Below are positions 22,270-31,989 of a stretch of 64,000 nt of DNA, in pieces (the stretch's first letter is position 1; each line of letters starts with the position of its first letter). This DNA is from Platerodrilus igneus (taxonomy: Eukaryota; Arthropoda; Insecta; Coleoptera; Lycidae): contig JARFIW010001109.1 of assembly GCA_036346225.1 (NCBI GenBank), forward strand, positions 1,658,501-1,722,500, written 5' to 3'. The position numbers were made by a program, and so were the translations under genes. The notes under the pieces were generated by a model that worked only from the letters and a program-made list of their open reading frames with translations, did not search any database and had not been told where the DNA came from.

Positions 22270-24350
22270 GGTGCATTTAACAGCTATCTACGAAGAAAGT
22301 TCAACCGATTTGTTTCGCTAGGCATGGTGTTAAAGCTAAGCTTCCGTTTTCTCTGGAAAGCAGTAACAAGATAGGGCCAGAGAGTAAAAGAAATTATCGG
22401 AAAAGAAGACATCGAATGCATTAATAAAAATTCCAAAATCCTATATGTGTTCCATACAAAGTGGAACTAGCAGATGTTAAGTTGGAAACTTTATTGGAGG
22501 AACTACCTAGATATATTAGACGAAGTCGAAAAGATTATTTCTATCTTTTGACATGGATGTAACCCAAGATTTTGCAGGCATATTTAGCAAGATGGAGATG
22601 TGTAATTATTTAACTACAAAGCATAACTTTTGCTATAAGGGCGAATACGAAGAAAAGTGTAATATTATAGTTGACAACGATAAAACTGCGGGATTGATTG
22701 TTTAACATGGCTAACAACCAATGCAAGAATTAAGATTTACAACAAATTTGTGTGCCAGATAACAAGTCCTGGTGTTAATAAACAACTTGGCAATCATATA
22801 CTAGATTTTTTACGTTGTCCAGATGTACGTTTAAGGGAAACATTTGCGTCTACTTTGGCCAAAGAACATGGTATTACGCGATTGGAAGCGACAATATACA
22901 ACTGTGCAATTGGAAGCTATGTCAGTGCGGAACGGGTGTATAAACCCTTAAAAGACTGTTTAACCTTATTGGAAGATAGTGTTATACTTCCTAAAGGCGC
23001 CAATGTACTCGGTACCACTTACCAAAATGTGGAGTAAGCTATCGGACAAGCTACAAAATAGCTGCTGTTTAGTGTATAATAACCTGCTACAGTACGTGTA
23101 TTGGGGGAATGGCAATACAAAGAAATTGACGGGCTTGCAAATTAAGTTGTCCAAAAAACAAGAGGAAAAGGAAAATTGATAAAGTATGTGCTTTCGGCTT
23201 TTAGTTTTAACTATTTACCTGTAAATTATTTGGAGATAGTAGAGGAAGATGTCCAAGATAAAATAAAATCTTACACAAGTGCTACATTAAAGCAGGTAGT
23301 ACATATTTTACACAATCTGCCACACCATATTCTACAATTCCAAAAGAAATAGTAATTTCGGAATTGTGATTGATAGATACGCCTAACATTCGTCCAGAGG
23401 TTGTACGACAAAGCGTAAATATTGGTAGTAAACTCTATCCGTTTACGCTAAAGGAAATTGCCCCATTATGTATACCATACGCTGTAAGTGGAAGGAAAAG
23501 ACAACTGGAATTAGAGGAAATGGATGCAAAAGGCGAAAATTGGACTACATGGAAAACACTGCGACAATACGCGATCAATACAAAGATGTGTTAGACAAAG
23601 AACATCTTATTAGAGAAAATGAGGAAGAATTAAAAGATTATTTTATGTGCCGATGGACTGACTTAGATACATCTGGTTTCTACAAGTTGTATGCATTTGC
23701 GGTTAGTAAGAAAGACTCTTTAGTTATGTAGGCGTTCTTGCAGAAAAGGATGGTACTAAATCCGTATACTTTTTAAAAGGTTATTCTAAAACGTATTTAT
23801 CAAAATGGCAGATAACAAAGACGAACTAAGGAATGCGGGTTTCGTAATCTTGGCGTACACCACACGCAAAGGGGTCCGTTAAACATTGTATATTTGCCTA
23901 GTAAAGAACCTTTCGGATCATTTAAAACCGAGGGTCTTACAACCTATAACAACCATATATTCCCAAAAGTGGTGAATATGCAACTACGCAACAGGTGTGT
24001 GGGAGAAAAGGATTTCTCCAATACCGACAAGAAGAAGTCGATCAAGCTTAACAAGATACGTATGCAGGATATAGTGGGAAAGCTGCGATTAAAAGATTGT
24101 CACAAGCTGCAAGAATTACACGAAGGAATGGATCTGGTTGTCGGCGGAATCAAAGACTTTAAATATAGAGGCAAACTTCGGTACATTTTACAATTCGAAA
24201 ACCTAGACGGTCTCTATGTATCAAACTATTGGTTAGAAAAGGAGATAGAGGACTTGGGTATCGATTTAAATTTTAAGCTGCGAATAAAATTAGATAAAAT
24301 TAAAGCCACTCCAAACAAACATAAAGAAAGGACTGTCTTCTGTGTATAAC
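22270..24350 (+). pseudogene. Decayed long reading frame, Rep-like (core gene)
   Basis: Coding-like sequence runs through several shifted frames. In order: HLTAIYEESSTDLF near 22280, SFDMDVTQDFAG near 22550, KIYNKFVCQ near 22735, RLEATIYN near 22885, a Trp/Tyr-rich block ([13 protein letters not shown]) near 23030, YVLSAFSFNYLP near 23185, a charged middle (23370-23731), and an intact 151-codon C-terminal frame at 23894-24349 with YVSNYWLE. The order D-x-D, IYNK, RLE resembles rolling-circle initiators of the Rep_trans type. That is an inference from motifs only. At least five stops or frameshifts separate the pieces. An AATAAA follows at 24426. Confidence 0.5.
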
Positions 24351-24425
24351 TTTGTATTAAAATTAAGTTTAAATGACTCCATGCTTGGCATTAAATATTT
24401 TTAAATTTGTTATGTATAATGTCAG

Positions 24426-24431
24426 AATAAA
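24426..24431 (+). terminator. Possible poly(A) signal of the core gene
   Basis: AATAAA lies about 77 nt after the last stop of the decayed frame (24347-24349). Confidence 0.4.
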
Positions 24432-24507
24432 CATTTTATAATAGTATATAACATTGTTCTTTATTTATAAAAGGCTGTGACGTTACCCCGAAATAGCAAT
24501 CGCACAG

Positions 24508-24606
24508 AGAGGGTGCGCATGGGCAGCGGCATGGGCAGGGTGCGTACGCGCAGGGGTGCGCATGGGCAGGGTGTGCATGCGCAGGGTGCTCATGGGCTGG
24601 GATGTG
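24508..24606 (+). repeat. GC-rich minisatellite
   Basis: Units of about 15 bp such as GGGTGCGCATGGGCA are repeated six to seven times with variants. It is strikingly GC-rich against an AT-rich background. Confidence 0.8.
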
Positions 24607-24619
24607 TCTGGGCGTACAC

Positions 24620-24828
24620 GAGGGAAGCGGATGTTAACAGTCGCCAAGCATCCAATTCTTTATTTGGATGGTATCGAGTACTTGCCTGCGTATGTATCCG
24701 GAGTAAAAGAATACGATTTGTACACGCAGCTTATTAATAAAATTAGTTTATCGAGGGAAGATGACAAAAGGTACATCATTCTTAATAGTACAACAATCTA
24801 CGCATGGGGGTGTAAAGATATAAGATAG
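24620..24828 (+). pseudogene. Small conserved-looking frame in the core
   Basis: An open frame ends at a stop at 24826-24828 and contains ILYLDGIEYLP and YIILNSTTIYAWG. A related fragment (FYLDNIEYLPVL) occurs near 26250, which supports former coding function within this element. No family recognised. Confidence 0.4.
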
Positions 24829-24939
24829 TTGTTTATATTTGTATGGATTTTGTAAACCTATTGTATATATTAGTTTTTAAATTCCATAATTTTTAAGTTC
24901 TTCTCCCACCTTCCAAATCCTTCCGGCTTCTATCCTGGT

Positions 24940-25190
24940 TGACAGAGTATACGTGTTACCTCCACGTGGTATTCGCGGGGCACATCGGTTTTAGATTTCT
25001 CGGGAGATGGTTGGCTAAGGCATATGTCTTGGGTAGCGAAAAAGGTTTTAAAAATGGTGTTAAATAAAGATGAGCAAAAATTAGTGATTTGGGTCTTTAA
25101 AACGCATAACTTTGTATGGGGTGGTCCTATTTAAAATCTATTTACAGATTTGGGGTCCCTAGAAAAATTTAATATTAGTTGATACCTAGC
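24940..25190 (+). repeat. Third partial copy of arm sequence
   Basis: GTTACCTCCACGTGGTA near 24956 echoes the arm near 27908, and CATAACTTTGTATGGGGTGG with TTTACAGATTTGGG near 25100-25155 echoes 28450-28505. The segment is internally deleted relative to the arms. Confidence 0.5.
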
Positions 25191-25384
25191 AAAATATATT
25201 TATCTTAAAAGAGTGACTACCTGCGTATAATAAATACAATATAACACTTGTCAACAAAAAGTTGTAGGAAAATTAAAGACGTATTTAATGGGGTCCAGTA
25301 TTAGAATTTGTTGGTAGTAATGTTAAGTCCTACTGTATTGTAGGCGAGAAAGATACGATTAAAAAGATTAAAGGGTCTCACGAA

Positions 25385-25500
25385 TTGTAGTTAAGTAAAA
25401 CCGAGGGTCTTACAACCTATAACGAGCATATACCTCCAAAAGGGTGGGCATGCAACTACGCAGCAGTGCGTGAGAATAAGAATTCTCCAATAAGAAATTA
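25385..25500 (+). repeat. Partial duplicate of the core gene's 3' part
   Basis: AACCGAGGGTCTTACAACCT and the following bases match about 23927-24025 with substitutions and small deletions. The core therefore contains two copies of this stretch. Confidence 0.55.
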
Positions 25501-25849
25501 AAGTTTCCATGTACGTAGCACCAGTCATTGGGAAATGGTAAAATGTGGAACCTATAAAGACGATTATTAATTTGGTTTAGAAAATAATAGTAGTTTTCGT
25601 GGACTAAATAAAATAGCTTAGACTGGTTAATGTATATGGACATATTCTCGACACATCCACAAACATCTGTTTACGTCCACAATGCGATGCCGGTAGTTTT
25701 GTTAAACAAATGGTAAGAAAGATACGTCGGGTGTTAGTGGCGGAAACCCATAGGAATCAAAAGACGGTGTGGCGGAATGTATGGTGGTTCCTGTTAGAAT
25801 AAGCGAAAGTGGTTAATTGATCGTATTAGATGTTTAAATAAGCAAAAGT

Positions 25850-26050
25850 GTAAAAGCCTACATAAACAAAAATTTAATTATCCAGCAAAAAAGTGCGCGA
25901 TGTGCTACACTTATAAAGAAAGTATGGAATGGTGCTTTGCCCAGTCGTAACAGTAAAAAGGAGAGTGACTTTTCCAAAGCAATTACAAGAATAGCAGTAG
26001 CGCAGAGAAGGGGTATGCATGTATTATACAGTTGCTGCAAAATATGTTAG
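25850..26050 (+). repeat. Direct duplicate of the arm's inner end
   Basis: GTAAAAGCCTACA...AATTTAATTAT and GTAACAGTAAAAAGGAGAGT match 26314-26520, about 465 bp further on. Blocks such as ITRIAVAQR in one frame suggest former coding sequence. Thus the arm's inner end was duplicated in the core. Confidence 0.6.
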
Positions 26051-26854
26051 TTTACGCGTAGCTTGGATGTGTAATTGATCACGACTTAAAGATCCCTCGG
26101 AGGTTTAAAAATTCTCGGCCCATTGTCGTTTGAAAAATGTTTGTAAATTATCAGAACAGGAGCGGGTTGAAGTTTAATGGATGATTGACTGAGTTTTTCT
26201 ACCTTTACGAGGAATTGGAAGTTGACGGACATCGAGCATCTATTTTTCTATTTGGACAATATCGAGTACTTACCGGTTCTAGAAATCATTACGTGCGATT
26301 GACCGCTATGAAAGTGTAAAAGCCTACAGAAGCAAAATTTAATTATCATACGAAAAGCGCGCGATGTGCTATAGAAAGTATAAAAAATTGGTGCTTTGCA
26401 TTGATCCTAACAGTAAAAAGGAGAGTGACTTTTTCTAGCAATTACAAGAATAGCAGTAGCGCAAAGGGGGTGCATGTATTATACAGCGCATTGTTGCTAT
26501 AAAATATGTTAGTTTACGAGAAGCTCGAACGTGCACAAATTAAATTTTAATCTATAATTAACCACAGTCGTAAAATGGGAAATTAATGGGTAATTTTAAT
26601 AGTGCTAAGCATAACTTTCGCTTGGTGATTCATTTGGAAAATATTCAAGCTTATCATTTCCTAAAGTATGACGTAGAAGTTATTTAAAATTAAATTGTTG
26701 TAAGTATCCTGTAGACAACAAGTTGGTATTTTCTTAGTAATGGTTTAAAGTGTTTTTGGTTATAGTAGCACTGCATATTCTACGACTTGCACACAATTTG
26801 TGTGCGTGTGCTAGCCCTCTTTTGGATTTTTAATATGCACACGATCCGTATAAC

Positions 26855-27049
26855 ATGGAAGACGTTTTCCGGTGTTTCACTAACGGCATTCGCACCATCG
26901 ACGAAGCGGACCAGGTGCATGCATTGGCGCTAAATGTATTGGACGAGCAGCGAGGATTATGATATCATTTAGTTCCCCGCTGAATCCTCAACTTCGTTCG
27001 GGTGTCTTCGGAAACCTTCGGTTTGCATTCTATAAGGAGCATAAATCAG
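26855..27049 (+). pseudogene. Upstream exon-like frame of the arm gene, right copy
   Basis: An ATG at 26855 opens MEDVFRCFTNGIRTIDEADQ and continues to a stop at 26962. In another frame a short block (NPQLRSGVFGNLRFAFYKE) follows up to a GTAAGC donor at 27050. The ~80-nt gap to the zinc-finger frame could be an intron, although its acceptor is not clear. The GC content is higher than around it, as expected of former coding sequence. Confidence 0.4.
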
Positions 27050-27130
27050 GTAAGCTCGAGTAAGCTTTTTAGTTAGTTCGCTTACAAGTTTAACAAAGTG
27101 CTATAGTGCGGGTTTTGTTTTGTACTAAAA

Positions 27131-27702
27131 TGGTACCTGCAAACGTTTATAAGTGCAACCCTTGGGTGCTTCCTATACCTGGAAAAATGCTCTCAAACGG
27201 CACCAGAACAAATGTCGTGGTGTAACATCGTCCAGGGTTGCCGTCCGCAGCAAAGTACTTAAACTCTGGGTCTTGCGGTATCGCTTTTACGAGAATAGCT
27301 CACAGCGACACAAGGAAAACAGCACGGTATGTCATTAAGCAGTAAACGTTCAACGCCACCAGCTGTTAAAGGGTCTTGTACGAAACAACCACGAATTATG
27401 TGTACAGTATGCGATTTCGAAATGGAAAACTACGTACGCCGCACACTTAAGGAGCAACAAACATAAAATGCATCAGTTACCGCTACTAACGAAGATGGCG
27501 TAGAAATGATTAGCACAGCGTTTAACAACTGCATGGCTAGCTATCGCATAAATAACGCCAGCGTCGACAATGGAGTGTCCGAGTTTCTTTGGAAGCAGAA
27601 GGAACGATTTATTCGATTACTTAATAAAAAAGAATACAACATATAATCCGGAAAATACGTACGAAGTCTTAAACATCATTCCTAATAGCACAGCAACCTA
27701 AT
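27131..27702 (+). pseudogene. Zinc-finger protein fragment, right arm copy
   Basis: The same gene as at 19247-19821, in the other arm. One C is missing at about 27164, so the second cysteine of the first finger (CNPC in the left copy) is destroyed and the frame shifts. The rest is nearly identical, including the CTVCDFEMENYVR block near 27405 and the final block ending at about 27702. This copy is therefore more broken than the left one. Confidence 0.55.
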
Positions 27703-28244
27703 TAAGGTAGGTCAGTAAGCAATATTTAATTGCTGTTAATTGACTTGTATTTAGCGTACTTTCCTATTATAATAACCGCATTTGTTTGGAGAAGATATAC
27801 ACGATTAAAATAAAATTATATACAGATTTCTTAATAAATAACCACGCGATGATTACGTGAAAGTTGACCTCCCATTCTCATATTTAAAACCCATTACATT
27901 GAATGTGTTTACCTCCACGTGGTGTCGCTGGACGGTAAAACATATTGTTAGATTAACGATAATATGTCTTATTAACCGAAAACACGTCTCCTTTTTTACA
28001 TTAATCTCTTTTATTACAGGTCTATTTAAACAACACATTAATCTTTTTTTGTTACAGGTTAACCTGCTTGGATTCGGTACACACCGGAAATAATGTTATA
28101 CTTTGTAAAATTGTAATTAGTTTATTAAACTGTAAATCGAATAAAATAAATTTTCGCATGCTTAATTTATGTTAATACTGCTACGTGTTTGGTTAAAGGA
28201 TTGTAGATATTAAAAAGGAGAGGTGATTAGAAATTTGATCTTGG

Positions 28245-28745
28245 TACAAAATCTTAAAATTGGGGTAGCTCCCTTAGGGATGATGCAATCTAAAAAATTC
28301 CTAGAGATTTGGGTAGCTGAGAAAATTCTAATATTGATTAATACCAAACAAGATAGGTTTATCTCGAAAGATGCAATGGCTAGACGAAGAAATCTATTTG
28401 TTAGGTTTGCTTATAGAGCAAATAGCAAAATTAGAAGATCAGGACTTTAAAGGGGTATAACTTTGCAGGGCGTGGTCCGATTTCAAATCTGTTTACAGAT
28501 TCGGGATGTGCATAAAATTCTAAGCTAATTTAATGTATCGCATGTATAAAAAAATTTATAAGAACGCTCAAAAGTCGCTACAGGTAAGAAATCTTAAAAT
28601 GAGGGTAGCTCCCTTGAGAGTGATGATATCTAAAAAATTCCTAGAGATTCGGGTAGCTGAGAAAAATTTAATATTAATTGATACCAAACAAGATAGGTTT
28701 ATCTCAAAAGATAAAAAAATGGCTAGTCGAAGAAAACTATTTGGT
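28245..28745 (+). repeat. ~343-bp direct repeat inside the right arm
   Basis: The block beginning AATCTTAAAAT, with GGGTAGCTCCCTT and CCAAACAAGATAGGTTTATC, occurs at 28245-28400 and again at 28588-28745. A third, shorter echo is near 28765. The left arm has the corresponding blocks at 18498-18700 and, degraded, at 18230-18350. Confidence 0.6.
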
Positions 28746-29029
28746 CCAGAATGTTAGCGGTAAAAAAAATCTTAAAAATAGGTTTATCTCGTGTGTGGAA
28801 ATGTGGATGCTCATTTATCTCGAAAGATGAAAAATTTAAGATATTTAAATTCCACAAGGAGTTCCACAGGGAGAGAGCAGGAGGAGATTCATCTAAAATA
28901 AGACTTTATAGTGGGTTTTTACATGTAAATTGGTCCAGATGTGGGAGCAAATGTGGGATTCTGGAGCAAATGTGGCGCCAGGATTGTCAATTATACTCTA
29001 CTGACGTTTTCAGTACAAAGTTTTAGTTA

Positions 29030-30520
29030 TTAGTTTAACAAAAATATTGTGTTTTTAAAGACTATTAGTTTTTAAAATTGCTATCTTATAGTTGCTTATT
29101 TCTTAGCTCTTTGCATGCAATTAATTAATCCTCAACTCAGGCATTTGGAACCTTGTAGCAATATTTAGATTAACGAGAACTTTAAACTAAGAATTTAATT
29201 AACTACCAATTCCAATTAAACTATAATATATAAGCTATAGGGTCTACGAAAATCTAAGGTTCATAAAGACAGCTTTTGTGAGTTTCAAAGGTCATTCTAC
29301 CCATTCGACGCCTAGAATAGCATGACCATCGCTGTTGGATTACATGTCGTCCGAGACATACTACCCGCCTAGGGAGATACCAATGATTATGCGACACTCT
29401 CTTGTAGAAGTGAAGTTGGTCGAATGAACTTTGTAACTCACAAAAATGTTTTTTTCGGACCTTTTTATTTGAAGATTGTACATGCAAAATAAATGATTTT
29501 TATTCCATAAACCAGTAACTTATCTATTAACTATTTTTGTACGTGTTTATCGGAAATTTTGCAAAACAATTGACTTGCAATGATAATTTATTAAACAATA
29601 AACAACGGCGTACAATTAATTTTTGAATAAATCGATTGATTTTTCATTGAAAACCGACCACAGAGGTATTATCGTCGTTATTTGTAGTACTTTTTATAAA
29701 GTTGCTTATATCATTCGTTGTTGAAGTTGGATAAAGGGCGATTTGAATATTTCTAGTCCGTAAAGTAATAAGTGATATTCACAAATTAACAAGGGTGATT
29801 TTAGACACATATGGCATGTTTTCGTTGGAGAATTGATGCAAGTATATTAATAAATTCGGAGAATGAACATTTTGTAGTGACTTTTAGAGATTGAGTAAAT
29901 GAGCACATTTTTAGATGTATCATTTTGTTTTTGCCTATCTTGTTGAGTTTTTAAAAATAATAATTATTTTTATGTTGTAAAACATAAACTCCAATGTTTA
30001 AATTTTTTAGTAAGAATTCATAATTTTGAATGTAAAAATGCAAAAATCTCACTGCCGTGGACCAAGTTAAAGCAAATACATCTTCCACTGTAAGAAAATA
30101 CGAGACTGACTAAAGAAATTAGACGTAATTAAAACCCAAAGTTTGTTTCTGTTGACTTTCAAAGACTAGCACATCACATATTATCATAATTCTTTAAACA
30201 TTGTCAAACCTACTGAAAATCGTGAACAAAAACAAAAATTCGAGCTTGAAATTTTACACACGTTATTTGTTTCTGTCGATCCTAATACGTAATAAAATCA
30301 TCTTCAATTGGCAGATGCTTTCGAAGTAAGTGGCTCTCAAAATGTCGCAATTGCTTAAATTGAAATTATAAGTATGTCAAGTAAATCTATCGAAAACTGT
30401 TTGAATATGGATAACAATTTCGTCACAGTGTGAAAGATGCTTAATATTGAAACAATGTACAAATAACGGAAATCGTAACGAGGCACTAACAACAATTACT
30501 TAGGTTAAAATGTGCTTAAG
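29030..30520. other. No supported feature
   Basis: AT-rich sequence right of the inverted-repeat element. A moderately GC-richer patch at 29255-29420 is open for about 30 codons between stops on the plus strand (with YMSSETYYPPREIP), but no gene could be recognised. Confidence 0.35.
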
Positions 30521-30525
30521 TAAAA

Positions 30526-30858
30526 TTGTGTAAAAGCTTATGCAGCTATTTATTTCTCCATGCTCGTACTCTTAAAGAGCTAGAGGCACAATATGCCAAG
30601 TACTCTTTTAGTGATCCGTTCAAATTAGATTGTATAATTACTGAATTTAATAAAGTGCAATGTGCAATATTTGAAAAATCTTTGACGCAATCTGTAAACT
30701 TTTTGTTTGATAATACAAAAAGAATCGAGTTTAAACGAATAGTTGCTAAACATTGTATTGGGTGTCCGAAAACTCTTTTTCAATTTGGTTTACCTATTGC
30801 GCGAACGCAAACGACGGGAGGGGCGCGAGAGTTCTGCCCATCACTAGACGCGTTTTAG
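30526..30858 (+). CDS. Open frame of 110 codons, no ATG, unrecognised
   Basis: The frame begins at a TTG and contains no methionine near its start. It has a coding-like composition, with ELEAQYAKYSF, FNKVQCAIFEKSL and RIVAKHCIGCPKT blocks. Its end overlaps the GC-rich leader of the transposase remnant at 30873. It could be an exon, or part of the flank carried by that element. I recognise no family. Confidence 0.25.
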   Translation: MCKSLCSYLFLHARTLKELEAQYAKYSFSDPFKLDCIITEFNKVQCAIFEKSLTQSVNFLFDNTKRIEFKRIVAKHCIGCPKTLFQFGLPIARTQTTGGAREFCPSLDAF

Positions 30859-30872
30859 GGAATTCGGTCACT

Positions 30873-31141
30873 ATGAAGCCTTTCACAGGAGTGGAGCATG
30901 CGTGCTGTGTGCGTGAATATTACAAAGACACTAATTCTGCCATAATAGCCCGGCGAAAATTTTGTCATTTTTATCGTTTACGTCACGTAAATGAAACACC
31001 GAGTAGTAAACTCATTAAAACATGGGTACAAAAAGTAGAAGAGACTGGATCGAGGATGATAAAACCACGGACGGGTCGACCAAGGTCATGGAGAAGCGAG
31101 GAAACGCTAGAGATCGTACGTCAGTCAGTTCGAACGAATCC

Positions 31142-31178
<37 letters not shown>

Positions 31179-31985
31179 CGCAAAATAGCAAGTATCTTAA
31201 AAGTTCCTAGAAGTTTTCTACATCGCATAATGCGTAAAGAACTATGTCTGCACTCCTACACGGTACAGTTCGTTCAAGAATTAAAACCCACAGATGGCGA
31301 TGTGAGACTAAATTGCGCTAAGCGCTAACCAAATCGTTAATCGATTTTCGTCCTTTAACGACATTTTGTTCTCGGATGGAGCACATTTACACTTTAACGG
31401 TCACATTAATAAGCAAAATTGCCGTTATTGAAGTTGAATAAATCCAAGACATAAACACGAAAGACCAGTTCATTCACCAAAAGTCACTGTTTGGGCCGCG
31501 ATGTCGGCACGAGGATTAATCAACGTGTAATTTTTCGCTTATCAAAGAGGTCGCACAATAATTGTTAATTTAGAGCGATATGTGGACACGATTAAAAACT
31601 TTTTCACTCCAGCTTTACACGACTTTTCTGGTTTTAATCGAAATACGTGGTTCCAGCAAGATGGAGCAACATCCTACACGTCAAACTTGTCTATACTGGT
31701 TGTTCGTGAAATTTTTCCTGAAAAGTTGATATCCAGACATGACAAACTAGCCCCCACGTAGCCTGATTTGACACCAATGGATTTTTTCTCGTGGGGCTAC
31801 CTTAAATCAAAGGTATACGACAACAATCCTATCTCTCTGGGTCGTTTAAAACAAGATACCTGAGAAGAAATGGCAGCGATCACGGAGAACAGGTGTCGAG
31901 CAGTTCTCCGAAATTTTGCTTCTCGTTTAAAAGTGTGCCAGCAAAATAACGGGACACATTTAGACGACAATATTTTCAAGAAATA
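30873..31985 (+). pseudogene. Tc1/mariner-class (IS630 superfamily) transposase, nearly full length
   Basis: Starts MKPFTGVEHACCVREYYKD and is open to 31328 (start to residue about 150), with a helix-turn-helix region including KLIKTWVQKVEETGS and the linker GRPRSWRSEE. Further on, in shifted frames, come the catalytic blocks FSDGAHLHFNGH near 31370, WFQQDGATSYTS near 31655 and DLTPMDFFSWGYLKSK near 31765, then a C-terminal CQQNNGTHLDDNIF block ending at a stop at 31983-31985. The three acidic catalytic positions are recognisable, but several stops and frameshifts (from 31326 on) inactivate it. A (TC)n expansion inserts Leu-Ser repeats. Confidence 0.8.
31144..31175. repeat. (TC)n tract inside the transposase frame
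   Basis: About 16 TC units replace a short stretch between NPAL and SVRKIAS in the DNA-binding domain. The expansion keeps the frame open. Confidence 0.9.
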
Positions 31986-31989
31986 AACT

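Larger units (their letters stand above)
17860..29010. mobile_element. Large DNA element with ~2.7-kb terminal inverted repeats
   Basis: The left arm (17860-20630) is the reverse complement of the right arm (26328-29010), with a core of about 5.7 kb. The inner ~2.2 kb of the arms look almost identical by eye, while the outermost ~0.5 kb is clearly diverged. Each arm contains a zinc-finger reading frame that runs outward. The core holds a decayed long frame with Rep-like motifs, two minisatellites and extra partial copies of arm sequence. The architecture recalls Polinton/Maverick-type or bidnavirus-related elements with long TIRs and self-encoded replication proteins. No polymerase, integrase, ATPase or capsid gene was recognised, so the class is open. 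Target-site duplications were not found. Confidence 0.7.
26328..29010 (-). repeat. Right terminal inverted repeat arm
   Basis: Reverse complement of 17860-20630. Differences in the high-identity part are mostly single bases, for example one base lost at the second zinc-finger cysteine near 27164 and one base lost near 26878. The outer part contains a direct repeat of about 343 bp (28245 and 28588). Confidence 0.8.

Noticed and set aside
18500..28450. Prophage, plasmid or bacterial contamination
   Set aside because: Base composition, AATAAA signals, insect-type repeats on both sides and lack of bacterial genes argue against it.
29255..29487. GC-richer patch open on both strands
   Set aside because: No recognisable domain, no start codon in the better frame and no second copy. 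Could be a lost exon but cannot be supported.
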